From positions 74,031,196 to 74,095,195 of the forward strand of contig CM060884.1 of the NCBI GenBank assembly GCA_030762935.1: a stretch of DNA of 64,000 nt. The letters run 5' to 3'. This DNA is from Hymenopus coronatus. Lineage: Eukaryota > Arthropoda > Insecta > Mantodea > Hymenopodidae. Both the position numbers and the translations under genes were made by a program. The notes under the pieces are model-generated. The model worked only from the letters and a program-made list of their open reading frames with translations, ran no database searches and was not told the DNA's origin. Positions 45,481-56,147 of the stretch are shown piece by piece (position 1 is the stretch's first letter; every line of letters starts with the position of its first letter).

Positions 45481-47012
45481 GAGGCCATTAGTTGGCTTCT
45501 GTATAACAACCATTGTCATTTTTATTAACTGTTTATCAGTTTATATTTAAAGAGTGCTAATAGTCGATTATTTCATGTATTAAGAGCGCAAAAGTCAGGT
45601 TTGGGTAAGAGCAGTTGAGAGTTGTTTACGCCAAACTTGGAAAGTGGAGTGGGAGGCTTTCATTGTTAACAGATGCTCTTTTGTGCGGGCACGTACGAGC
45701 TGCGTGCGACGGTAAAGACCCTTTTAGTTTGGAGAAAAGTATTTTTGCATTGTGTAACACTTGTCATTTGTGTTGCATCCTGGGAAGAAAACGATGTATT
45801 TTGGGTAACATCGACTTCAGTTTCGCGGCCTCTCTCGCCAATCAGAAAGAAGCCGCCATGATAGCAATTCTTCTATATAACGAGAAGATTGCCGCACATC
45901 GGGGCTGTCTGTTAGTTGCATTAAAGCACTGAAGTTACGTCAGAATTGTCACATAGTTACATCGGCTTTCAAGTTAAACAACGCAACTCCCACAGATAGT
46001 AATCGGTGCCCTCAGTAGTGGAGAGATGAAATCAGTGACGCGCATCCATTATATACAATTATCTTAAAGAGAAAAGGGTTATAAGTAAAATATGAGTGAA
46101 TTGTCGATAAGGAAAGCTACTAGTAAATAATTGACTTAGCAGATTGTAAAGCAAAGTGCTTGTCTCGTGTCTTCTTGTGATATTGATTGATGAAAAGTAA
46201 CGTGTGTATAAGGAATTTCATAAGATCAGTCCCTAAGCTACCCTCATTGTTTCCACCCCGAGTGAGTCACACCAGCAAGCAGGCTGAGGCATCTCAGCGG
46301 TAGTAGATCTGCACAACATAAGGTACGTAGATCTACTCATCTGGTAGTGGAGTGAATCTTTAAGCACCGCCAACGTCATCGCCCATCTGAGTACGGGGCC
46401 AACAATATAACGCTTCATACTTGACTCTGCAACGTGGTGTACATTATAACGCCACAATTTTAATGACTCCTTGCAGGTGTTTATTTAGTAATCTCTGAAG
46501 CCAGAGCAATGTAATAAATAGAAAGTGTGAAATCACTGGAAGGCATAAGAATGAATAAGCAGAGAGGGAGCGGAAGAGAGATATAAAACAAGAAAAGGAA
46601 TCAATAAGGGGAGATTCAAACATTAGAGAGAATACAAACAAGCTGCTGTTTTGAAAAGCAACGCATGGAAATCGATTAGTGCGAGTTGTAAAGGCGGAAG
46701 ACAACAATAACTGAGGAAGCAGATCCCTCCATACAAAAAATGCTGTTGAAAGTAATCTCGATTGACAGAGAGAAAGGCAGAAGACAAAATCCTTAAGAAT
46801 TGACGCTTGATTCCAAGAAAAATGCTGCAAGGGGATTCTTCAACAAAGAAAAGGATGTAACTTTGCTGAATTCGAGGCAAGATTTCCCCAGACGTTGAGC
46901 ATCTACAAAGGAAACAACTTTGGAATACCGTTTCGTTCTTCCTTTCCTAGCTTTTTGATAATGTTGCTTCAAGTGTTAACAAATGATTTCTGGATTTTGC
47001 TGAAATACTGCA
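45481..47012. other. unassigned region, no repeats recognised
   Basis: The longest repeat-free stretch of the window. Short ORFs on both strands (for example 45615-45932 plus and 46444-46830 minus) lack motifs or splice framing. It may be unique intergenic or intronic DNA. Confidence 0.35.
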
Positions 47013-47013
47013 T

Positions 47014-47602
47014 TTTAACTTTCCCTATACGCACTATGTACCAGTGTATACAGAAAATATTGTATTCCACCCAAAAATTCGATCCCGAGATTTCACCGGA
47101 AACACTTGTTTTGTCACCCCCTGAATCAAAAAAAAAAAAAAGATGTGTTCCATTCACATGACTTTCCTTACATCTCTGCAACAAATTATTGTTAATAAGC
47201 TTATTCTTATATTTACTTCATGTTAATCGAGAAAAAAGAGCAGAAATAGGCTTATTTCCTGCTTCCTTGTAAGTAGAAGCGAAATTAGGGAGTACCATAG
47301 GTTAAAGTGAGAGTCAAAAGCTTGTTGCTATGTGACTGAAGTTCCTTTGTTTGTATGGACAGGAGTTGACTAATTCCTGTATGAGAAAGATATGTTTTTT
47401 AAAGCTGAAACCAAAAATAAGGAATATCTCAAAAACAATCAACTCCACGAAAAAAAGTTATATAATATAAATTGTGTGTTTTAATGTGATTTACATTTTT
47501 GTAGTAAGTTTTTGTATATCTCTTACAGTTTATGCAAAATTCAATAAAAACCATCCAAAATAAAGAGGTCCTTTGAGGTCATTCCCAGAAAGCTCAAGAT
47601 GT
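47014..47602. mobile_element. HINE-like hairpin module (minus) joined to a 5' part (plus)
   Basis: 47014-47125 is one hairpin module (minus: TTTAACTTTCCCTATACGCACTATGTACCAGTGTATACAG to CCCCCTGAATC). It passes through an A-run into 47139-47602, a plus-strand 5' portion (AGATGTGTTCCATTCACATGAC to CCCAGAAAGCTCAAGATG) without hairpin. Confidence 0.75.
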
Positions 47603-47699
47603 CTATGACAGAACGAAACGTTAGAAAGAAATAACATATAGACCTTGGCAAAACAGCCCGAAAATGTTAAATTTTAGAATTCTGGGCACTGGCCGTAAA

Positions 47700-47777
47700 A
47701 GATTAGTACACATGTGGAATAATTTGTTTGTAGAGCATATAGAGAAAGTTGTGTGAATGGAATACGTCAAACATTTT
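47700..47777 (-). mobile_element. HINE-like 5' end fragment
   Basis: GGAATAATTTGTTTGTAGAGCATATAGAGAAAGTTGTGTGAATGGAATACGTCAAACATTTTT. Confidence 0.55.
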
Positions 47778-48122
47778 TCGGAAGAGAGGGTAGAGGAAGT
47801 TAAATGAGGTAAGAAAGCTTCTCCGCAAAATAAAAAATGTTGGAGGTGCCATAGCAGATAAGTGCCACTTCAAATTTGGACGCAAAGTTCACGTTTCGGC
47901 AACAGAATTACACGGAGATGTCAGAGAAATATCGTACAAAAGTTGTATTCATGATACTATGAGTACAAGCTGATACCACGTGACCACGCAGTTGCCAATA
48001 CACAGACCTCGAGTTACCTGCTCGGGTCATAACCTTTATACTCCGTACACACTTTTATATAAAAGGAAGGGAATTCGAAATGCGAGATCTTGCCAATGTT
48101 ATATAAACATTAACGAGCTATG

Positions 48123-48781
48123 TTTTTACTTTCTCTACACGTACTATGTACATAGTGTACAGAGAAGGTATTGTATCGCACTAAAAAATTCGATACCGAG
48201 ATTTCACTGAAAATACATATCTTGTGTCCGCATTTCTAGAAAAAGGTCCGTGTGTGCGTGTGTACGTGTGTGTCTCACTAGGCAGCATAGCTCACAACCT
48301 TGGTATTGAAGTTTGGTATCTTGCAAAGATGCGACACGAACATTTTCAAGAAAATCCCCAACTACCCTTTACTCGGAACTTTTTTCGACATTTTGATTTT
48401 ATAATAAATTACTCTAACGATTTTTATTAAAATATCGTATATTAAACCTGACAAATGAATTTTCTGCGAATACCCTCTGAAGACTACTTTATTCTGGATG
48501 AGTTTTACGGAATTTTGCATAACTGGTAAACCGTATTGACAAAAACTTATCACACAGCACTTTAAAACACAATTTATGTCATAGAGGTTTTTTTTAGTGG
48601 AATTGATCATTTCTGAGATATTTCTTGTTATTTGTTTCGGATCTAAAATAATTAAACTATTTTCTCACGGAAAGTTTTAAATTCCTGGCCCTGCATAAAA
48701 ATTGACTTCGACCACATGGTAACAGGTTTTTAAAAGATTTGACTATCGCTTTAGCCTAGTGTCCCTTATTTAACTTTCACA
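48123..48781 (-). mobile_element. HINE-like element, 5' end missing
   Basis: Excellent hairpin ACTTTCTCTACACGTACTATGTACATAGTGTACAGAGAAGG; GT tract at 48248-48273; ends at CCTAGTGTCCCTTATTTAACTTTC against a LINE 3' end. Confidence 0.8.
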
Positions 48782-48828
48782 CAGTCGTATGGGTCGAGTG
48801 ACCCATGCTGTCTAAAACTTCTTGAATT

Positions 48829-48874
<46 letters not shown>

Positions 48875-49316
48875 CTTTACAACATTGGAAAAGCACACAC
48901 ACACACAGACACATACCCTCATACTCACAACTACACCACATATTCAAATGTATAGATTACTCAAACACCAAATATATCTATACAATATATTCACAAATAA
49001 TTTATCTCTTAGTGCACGTAATTCCATTAAGTGTGTGCCCAGGCTTGGCCAATTTTGGTTGTCTTGAATAACACCCCTGTGTGCTGTCCTTCGTCTATTT
49101 GAATCTAAAAATGCTTTCGGCAATAATATTTTTCTAACATCCTTCATTTGCTCGCAATCTGCCAAAATATGCTGATCTCCGCATAATGGACAAATCCGCC
49201 TACCAGCTTCATCAACTACCTTACGGGTTTCCATCCTCCCAACCTGAGCCACGCTATTCCCGACCTTTCTTTCATACCCAACTCTAAAATATATGTTGTT
49301 TTAACCCACCTAAATG
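48782..49316 (-). pseudogene. LINE ORF2 C-terminus with CPLCG zinc motif, plus 3' UTR
   Basis: Minus strand from about 49290: MAQVGRMETRKVVDEAG, RRICPLCGDQHILADC (C-x2-C-x3-H-x4-C), then AHRGVIQDNQNWPSLG and a stop near 48945. A Cys/His cluster of this kind is typical near the C-terminus of several non-LTR retrotransposon ORF2 proteins. The 3' UTR contains TTTTCCAATGTTGTAAAGATATA, a (TA)n run (48831-48869) and the stem-loop ATGGGTCACTCGACCCAT. The body is cut off at 49316 by a HINE-like copy. Confidence 0.55.
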
Positions 49317-49317
49317 T

Positions 49318-50440
49318 TATTACTTTCTCTACACGTACTATGTACATAGTGTATAGAGAAGGTATTGAAATGCACTCAAAAATTCCATACCAAGATTTCA
49401 CCGGAAATATGCGTTTTGAGACCCCCTGAATCCCAAAAAAAGCAGTTTTAGAAAAATTTCCGTGTGTGTCTGTGTGTGTGTGTGTGTGAGTGTGGGTGGG
49501 TGCCTTTGGGCAGCATAGCTCAAAAATGAAAAGACCGTTAAAAACCAAATTTGGTATTTAAGTTTTGTATCTTGCAAGGATCCGACACGAAGATTTTCAA
49601 GAAAATCCCGCCACCCCAAACTACTGTTTACATGGAAAAATTTTGAAATTTTTGACTTCCTTAAAAATGGCTCTAACGATTTTGATTAAAATCTCGTATA
49701 TTTAAGATATTTACTTGGAAAATAAAATGTATATCTTGAATTTTCTAGGAATAGCCTTTGAAGACTGCTTTAAATTGGATGAATTTTACGGATTTTTGCA
49801 TAGCTGCTAAACCGTTAGAGATGGACAAAAACTTATCACACAGAAAATGTAGAGCGCATTAAAACAACACCATTTATGCTATTTACATTTTTTTCGTGGA
49901 GTTGGTCGTTTTTAAGATATTCCTTGTTTTTAGTTTCACTTTTGAAAAACATACTTTTCTCATACAGGAATTTCTCAACCGCTGTCCATATAAATAAAGG
50001 AACTTCAGTCACCTAACAACCAGCTTTTGACTATCACTTTAACCTATGGTACTCCCTTATTTCGGTTCTACTTAAGAAAGCAAGTAATAAGTCTATTTCT
50101 GCTAATGTTTTCTCAATTAGCATGAACTAAATAGAAGCATAAGCTTTTTAACAATAATTTGTTGCAAATATGTAGAGAAAGTCATGTGAATGGAACATAT
50201 CCGATTCTTTTTTTATTTTTAATGTCATTTTTCTACATTAAGATACTTTTTAGTGCTTGCTTATATTGCATAGTCGTCTTTTTACTTTATTTTCCTTCTA
50301 CTAACAAAGAAAGATATAATGATACCATTTCTGTTAATTTTTATGTGGATTAGCATGATGTAGATACAAGAATTAATGTTGTTGGTGTAGAATAGGTAGA
50401 GAAAGCCATGTGAATATCACACATAATAATTTTACTCTTG
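49318..50440 (-). mobile_element. HINE-like element, full length, plus a degenerate 5' module
   Basis: Full copy 49318-50205 (ideal hairpin ACTTTCTCTACACGTACTATGTACATAGTGTATAGAGAAGG; 5' end TGTAGAGAAAGTCATGTGAATGGAACATATCCGAT). A second, decayed 5' module lies at about 50275-50440 (TTTTCCTTCTACTAACAAAG..AGGTAGAGAAAGCCATGTGAATATCACACA). GT tract at 49464-49488. Confidence 0.8.
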
Positions 50441-50526
50441 TTAGGTAAAAGATAAACTAAGACTTTCTTCCAGTATTTTATGCAATGCCTTGTTATGGGA
50501 ATACCGCATTTCTCTCTCTAGAGAAT

Positions 50527-50710
50527 TTAAACTTTTAATGCAGTTCCATGTTCTCGTTTATTAAGAGGAAAGGAAGGTGATGTCAGACACAATAAGACAC
50601 TAGACACCTGCCAGGGACTGAAGCAATCAGCAGGTAGCGGATACCTTAGCTCTTCTTTCTCTTCATCTCCCAAGAAACACACACCAACATCCGTAATGGA
50701 TTCTGTACAG
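50527..50710 (-). CDS. unknown gene, putative exon 4 (terminal)
   Basis: Last exon of a four-exon model read from 51964 down to 50527. The acceptor is strong (pyrimidine-rich, AATTCCTTTCAG). Joined to exon 3 by a split Ser codon (AG/C), it stays open for 60 codons to a TAA, including ESITDVGVCFLGDEEKEEL and RYPLPADCFSPW. The final part may be non-coding, since GTATCC near 50644 or GTGTCT near 50608 could be further donors, and an AATAAA lies at 50551-50556 on the minus strand. I do not recognise the protein; the exon is acidic in its first third. Confidence 0.4.
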
Positions 50711-50772
50711 CTGAAAGGAATTGCACTTAAAAGATAGCAGCAACCCCACGTGCTTTTAAACTCTGTACTTAC

Positions 50773-50898
50773 CTCTCTTGAACCTTGACATGTTTGTAGT
50801 GAGATTTTGACTTTTCTGCTGGAGTCATGTAGCTTGCAGCATATTTGCGATGTACAAAGTGATTAAATAATACTTTTACTACGTTTGGGGATAGATCC
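50773..50898 (-). CDS. unknown gene, putative exon 3
   Basis: A 126-base exon between a good acceptor (TTGTTTCAATTTTAG) and an ideal donor (AGAG/GTAAGT). It is open in the one frame that continues exon 2 across a split Met codon (AT/G). It encodes 41 residues starting DLSPNVVKVLFNHFVHRKYA and ending in a basic, His-rich segment (KSKSHYKHVKVQE). Intron 3 (50711-50772) is only 62 bp, a size common in insects. Matching phases on both sides make chance unlikely. No known domain recognised. Confidence 0.5.
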
Positions 50899-51492
50899 CT
50901 AAAATTGAAACAAGAAAATATATTTTTCGCGTCGTCAATTTATAAAAGGAAGTCACCTGCAATGGCTTTCCAGATCCATCTAATAACTTCATTTATTTAT
51001 GCACTCATTCGTAGAAGGCTTTGACCCATTTTAGCCTGCAGAGTTGGCCTTGTGTTGCCATGGCTACCTGTTATTATACATTCCCGCAGCACGCCTTACA
51101 AGTGCTACCTTCATTCATAACACTCTCCCAGACTTATTAGAGGACATAAGTAGTATATTTTAGTCTCTATTTTCGAGAAGTGCTGGCTGGTATCTAAAGT
51201 CTATTCAGCCTTAAGTTGATCCTCGTCAAAACAAAACCCTGGCGACCAGTGCACCGTTAAAATGTAACCTTCCGCCATTCGCGCCAGAAATAGTCACACC
51301 TTCACGACCGCGTACACGTGGCATATTGTAATGTAAAACGAACAGAGCCTTTGTTCCCACATCTTAAACAGTGACTATAATATTCCGTTAGGTATAATGG
51401 TGATAGTCACAACAAAATAAATGGGTACTCATGTGATACCTAACTCTGAAAATCACGAGCGAAAAAATAAAAACATGTATGCGATAACTTAC

Positions 51493-51797
51493 ATTAATTC
51501 GCTCTCTGGAAGCGACTCTATTCCCTCCAGATCAGAACCGTCGTCTGAAATATTTGCTGCTAATTTCCTCTCAAAGGTTTTTAACCAGGTTGTTATCTCC
51601 CAAAACACGCTTCTTCTTTTGTTGCGTGTAGCACTGTATTAACTGTTGGCGGCTCATTTTTATAAAAGATATTGTGCACCTCTACGCGAATTGCATTCTT
51701 CACAAAACCATCACATTTCTGCATCATATATTCCACAGGCTTTCCCTTTTTCCCGGGTGCAACCACTTTTTCCGTTTCAGGTTTTTCTTTATGAGCA
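51493..51797 (-). CDS. unknown gene, putative exon 2, with a one-base frame break
   Basis: 305 bases between CAG and AT/GTAAGT. The first part reads AHKEKPETEKVVAPGKKGKP, KCDGFVKNAIRVEVHNIFYK and PPTVNTVLHATKEEACFG. At a GGG run (51602-51604) the frame must shift by one to continue ITTWLKTFERKLAANISDD and SDLEGIESLPESEL up to the donor. The first part loosely recalls the N-terminal region of some insect DDE-transposase-like proteins (inference from memory, weak). Either the gene is a pseudogene, the GGG run is a sequence error, or the model is wrong here. Confidence 0.4.
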
Positions 51798-51923
51798 CTG
51801 TTTATATTTGTAACCTAAACACCTGGTGAACTCAGAAGCTAATTTCATCACTTCTTTCACGGGAAGTGTTGGATATTTCTCACAAAACTTACCATACATT
51901 TTCAGCGCTAGTCAACGGTTTAC

Positions 51924-51964
51924 CTGTTTATGTAACTCAACTGACGGTAGCGACCCTCCGCCAT
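51924..51964 (-). CDS. unknown gene, putative exon 1 (start exon)
   Basis: ATG at 51964-51962 in a good context (AATCATGGCG) opens MAEGRYRQLSYIN, then donor AACAG/GTAAAC. The split codon AG/T (Ser) joins in frame to exon 2. Intron 1 is 126 bp with a poorly pyrimidine-rich acceptor, so this exon is the least certain. An alternative start, the ATG at 51893-51891 (MYGKFCEKYPTLPVKEVMKL), stays open for 36 codons to a stop near 51785 and needs a frameshift to reach exon 2. Confidence 0.3.
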
Positions 51965-52284
51965 GATTCTCAACAGTAGCGACCGTTACTGTGTAAACAA
52001 TATTACGGAAATCAGGTGACTCTTACGAACAGCATGTTGGTACTTTTGGCTCTGTTTAACGGTAAGAATCGGTGTCAACTTTACTCTTTGACATTTGTAT
52101 AGATTATTGTACAGTTTAAGAAAAAATTCATTCTGTAATTTAGATTATTAGCATGGGATTACATTGTTGCGCGCACTACTACTGTGTTGTATCGCGGTGC
52201 GCTGACCACGTGGATCTGTATTGGCGCGCATCAACCTAAGAGTGAACAGAAAATAGCATGAGGAATGGATAGGTAGAGAGGGAC
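51965..52284. other. unassigned stretch upstream of the gene model
   Basis: It would contain the promoter of the minus-strand gene. No TATA box in an expected position was seen. It is moderately CpG-containing near 52150-52240. Confidence 0.3.
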
Positions 52285-52718
52285 AAGTTTCATAGCCTGC
52301 ACGTTCCTCCGACCGAAATCCTTTGGATCTTTATCTTCTGGGGGCAGCTTAAACCGTTAACGTATGCAGCCTAGATGAAGAAACTTAATCTACGTGTGAC
52401 GTAAGCCTGCGAAAACATACGACACCGACTGGGAGTATTTGACACTCCATGATTCGACGAGTGCAAACTTGTCTAGACGCAAGAGCAGGACATTTGCATC
52501 AGTTTCTAGATGTGAAAAAACCTCCTAACAGACCGACAACACCAAAAATATAATAATGTATCACTTTAAAATATTTTGATTAATAGCACTTGGAACCTCA
52601 ATAAATCGAGAACGAAGTGTTTTAGGACATCTGTTTATATGAACACTTTTTTCTGCTTTGGTGTAAGGTACCTATTCCAAAACGGTTTAAATGTATTTTT
52701 GAATCATCCTGTATACAT
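52285..52718 (+). pseudogene. IS630/mariner-like transposase C-terminal remnant with 3' end
   Basis: Decayed reading near 52305: PPTEILWIFIFWGQLKPLTY, matching the PRSPDLTPLDFFLWGHLK pattern with the catalytic Asp lost. Next comes ACENIRHRLGVFDTP and a C-terminal TQEQDICISF in the place of the usual GGHFEHLL. The 3' terminus appears to be TTTTTGAATCATCCTGTATAC. There are several stops. Related to the minus-strand relic at 55683-56147. Confidence 0.6.
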
Positions 52719-52792
52719 ACTGATGGAAGGTGAATAAATGCAAATACCTGTATCAGCGTTTGTTGACTGTGAAGATCAAGTATTTGAACTAG

Positions 52793-53376
52793 TGTTATTA
52801 CCTGCTTCCTTGTAAGTAGAAGCAAAATAAGGTTAAAGTGATAGTCAAAAGCTGGTTGCTATGTCACTGAAGTTCCTTTGTTTATATGGACACGAGTTGA
52901 TAGATTCCTGTCTGACAAAGGTATACGTGTTTTTAAAGCTGAAACTAATAACAAGGAATATCTAAAAAACAATCAAGTCCACGAAAAAAATGTATATAGG
53001 TAACATAAATGATGTGTTTTAACGTGCTCTGCAGTTTTCATGTTGTACGTTTTTTTCCATCTCTTACCGTTTACTGTTATGCAAAATTCCATAAATTTCA
53101 TCCAGAATAAAGTACTCTTCAGAGGATTTTGATAGAAAATTCAAGATATGCATTTCATTTTCAGGAAAATATCTTTAATGGACGATATTTTAATCAAAAT
53201 CGTTACTGCCATTTTTGAGAAAATCAAAATTTTCGAAAATTTTTCCACGTAAAGGGTAGTTGGGGGGTGGAAGATTATCTTGAAAATCTTCGTGTCGCAT
53301 CCTTGAAAGATACCAAACTTAAATACCAAGTTTGGTATTTAACGGTCTTTTCGATTTTGAGCTATGCTGCTCAAAG

Positions 53377-53422
<46 letters not shown>

Positions 53423-53562
53423 AAAATGTTCTAAAAATGCTTTTTTGTGTTAAGGGGGTATCAAACATATATTTCCTTGAAGTCTCGGTATAGAATGTTT
53501 CGGTGCAATACAATACCTTCTCTATACACTATATACATAGTACTTATAGAGAAAGTAAAAAA
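52793..53562 (+). mobile_element. HINE-like element, extreme 5' end missing
   Basis: Starts GTGTTATTACCTGCTTCCTTGTAAGTAGAAGC and ends CCTTCTCTATACACTATATACATAGTACTTATAGAGAAAGTAAA. A long (CA)n tract (53381-53419) has expanded at the usual internal position. Confidence 0.85.
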
Positions 53563-53689
53563 AATGCAGAGCTCAGTGAAAACATACATTTTTATGTCAC
53601 TGTGTAGAGTTCTATATATTCCAATTTATTTATTTCCGTTTTAGGCTACTTATATGGTTCTCAAACGAAAATACATGTTTATTTTCATC

Positions 53690-54673
53690 TCACTTTTATA
53701 AACTCCTAGCAAAAAAAAGGACCAAATTTGAATTGTTTCTCATAGCGACCATCTGTTAGAACTTTTGACTGTCGTTTTAGCCTAGTGAAATCCCTTATTC
53801 CCCTTCTACTTACAAAGAAGCAAGTATGGGGCCAATTCTGCTCATATTTATCCTGGTTAGCATGATATAGGTTAAAGAATAATATTTTTACTTCCTCTAC
53901 ATGTACAATGTACGTAGTGTATAGAGAAAGTATTGTAATTCACCCAGAAATTCGATAGCAAGATTTCACCAGAAATACATATTTTGGGTCCAATGAACCC
54001 CAAAAAAGCTTTTTCTGGAAAAAGGTCCGCGTGTGCCTGCGTGTGTGCATGTCTGTGGACAGCATATCACAAACACGTAAAGATTATCTTGCAAGGGTGC
54101 GGCATGAAGATTTTCAAGAAAATTTCCCCACCCCAAGCTACCCTTTACATGGAAAACATTTAAAAGTTTTATTTTCTCAAAACTGGCTCTAACGATTTTG
54201 ATTAAAATAGCTTAAGATATTTAAATGCCAAATAAAATGCATTTCTTGAAGAGGTCTCTAAGACCTCTTTATTCTGAATGAATTTTACGGAATTTGGTAT
54301 AACTGCTAAACCGTGAGAGACAGACAAGAACTTGAACACAGAAAATTTAGAAAACAATTTATCTTACATAATTCTTTATCGTGGAGTTGATCGATTTTAA
54401 GATATTCCTTGTTTTTGGTTTCAGCTTTAGAAATATTATACTTCTCATACAGGAATTTGTCAACTCCTGTCCAAACAAAGGGACTTCAGTCACATAGCAA
54501 CCAGCTTTTGACTGTCACATGGTACACTTTTATTTCGCTTCTTCTTACACGGAAGCAAGTAATACGATTATTTCTGCTAATTTTTTCTCGACCAGTGTGA
54601 AGTAAATAGAAACACAAGCTTTTAAAAAAAAATGCTGCTGAAATGTAGAGAAATTCATGTGAATGGAACACAG
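53690..54673 (-). mobile_element. HINE-like 5' fragment followed by a full copy
   Basis: 53690-53884 is part of a 5' end (TTATAAACTCCTAGC..TCTTCTACTTACAAAGAAGCAAG..TTAGCATGATATAGG). 53887-54673 is a full copy with hairpin ACTTCCTCTACATGTACAATGTACGTAGTGTATAGAGAAAG and 5' end GTAGAGAAATTCATGTGAATGGAACACAGT. Confidence 0.8.
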
Positions 54674-54675
54674 TA

Positions 54676-55440
54676 TGTTTGTTACGCTTGCTTCATATTT
54701 ATAGAACCTCGCTTTGTTAAAAAAAAAAAAAGCATAATTTCTGAATTTACGGTAGCAACATGAAGTCAGAGAATTCTCTATCTATCGCTTCACTCCCTTT
54801 AAAATTACTTTTTCCAAGAAGTATTCTATACTTATCTCCAATACTTTCTTTTTTCTTCCCTTTTTTCTCGGCTCTTGAGCATAAACGCACGGAAGAAGAT
54901 AGCGTGAAATTGCCCAGGAAATGATGCTGCATGGCCAGAATAGTGACAACATAAAGCCTCGCATCGCCCGGTAGAATACCTCACCTCGACTGTCTCACTC
55001 GCTAAATTCATATTACTGTGAGTGGAATAAGGAAGGAGAGGGATAAAAGGATATAATCTGTCGCGGTAGATCGTACCTACAAGCAATCACGCTAAGGGAG
55101 GAAAATTATCCCCCCACTATTTTCCACCACACTTCTATTTACCATCTCATTCCCAAACTCCTATTTTCACGCCATTTTAAGAAGCAAAAAAAAAAGTGGA
55201 GTAATTTTTTTATGAAGAAGGTTGGATTGTATTTTAACAGGAACCTTGACAGGAGAGAGGAAGGTAACTCGTGATAGGAAACCGGGAAAAGAGCAGGAAG
55301 AAGATGAGATAACGCTTTGGTTATCACTTTTCTCTCCTTAAATGCAAAGAGAAGAAAACGAGTGTGCCAGATGCGGTTTCTAGAGACCAGAAAATATATA
55401 TTTTATTCGCATTGTTTCTTCCACACGTTTCTCGATTTCC
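54676..55440. other. unassigned stretch
   Basis: Contains an A-run (54720-54732) and purine-rich segments (54840-54870, 55240-55310). Several short minus-strand ORFs overlap in different frames, which argues against coding. Nothing recognised. Confidence 0.35.
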
Positions 55441-55442
55441 GA

Positions 55443-55682
55443 TTTTTACTTTTCTTACTCCGTGCACAATATCACGTACAGAAAGTATTGCATTCAAACC
55501 AAAACTTCGATACCGAAATTTCCTTGGAAATACACGTTCATAATCGCATAAAATAAACAAATTAAAATTTGTTTCAAAATGCGTTTCATTCACATTATTT
55601 TCCCACCTTTTGCAACAGTATATTACCACGTTTTACATTGTATTATTTTGATTATTAATTTACACAGCTTTAGTATACCAAA
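55443..55682. mobile_element. HINE-like hairpin module (minus) joined to a 5' tip (plus), plus a low-copy repeat
   Basis: 55443-55550 is a hairpin module (TTTTACTTTTCTTACTCCGTGC..ACGTACAGAAAGTATTGC, CGATACCGAAATTTCC). 55572-55612 (AAAATGCGTTTCATTCACATTATTTTCC) is a plus-strand 5' tip. 55613-55678 matches 34978-35042. Confidence 0.6.
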
Positions 55683-56147
55683 TGCAGGGGGAGTCAAAAG
55701 TCTCCATACAAATGGGGGTAATATTATGTTACAATTATAGAATATGTTCCACATGTTTCCCTGCAATGTGCACACAAAGTGACAGGCGTTCCAACCAATT
55801 TCGACAAACATCTGTTAAAGTTGCGTTCATTATTTGTTTGCGCGCTGTAGTGATTTCTTTTTAAAAGTATGCAAATCTCGAACTTTCTCTTGGTACACAA
55901 TCGATTTCAGTTGGCCCCATGGGAGAGAGATCAGGAGAACTGGGTGGCCACTCCACCGGACCACGCCGACCGATCCAACGCCCAGGATACTGCCGGTCCA
56001 GCCATTGGCGCACTTCAATGCCGTAATGTGGTGGTGCTCCGTCTTGTTAAAAGAATGCAGGGAAGTCCCCACTCTCCTCCAAGATTGACATGAGAATGTC
56101 ATTTTTCCGCATGTCAAAATAACCATTTACGTGAAAGTTTCCTTCAA
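55683..56147 (-). pseudogene. IS630/mariner-like transposase remnant
   Basis: On the minus strand the frames give GYFDMRKNDILMSILEESGD, DGAPPHYGIEVRQWLDRQYP (second catalytic Asp region), GRRGPVEWPPSSPDLSPMG (third Asp region), LKSIVYQEKVRDL, and a C-terminal ..VCRNWLERLSLCVHIAGKH. Two or more frameshifts separate these. A HINE-like copy starts at 56148, inside the element, so upstream coding is cut off there. Confidence 0.75.

Noticed and set aside
46444..46830. 128-codon minus-strand ORF and the plus-strand ORF at 45615-45932
   Set aside because: No motifs or splice framing; overlapping ORFs in other frames are of similar length, as expected by chance.
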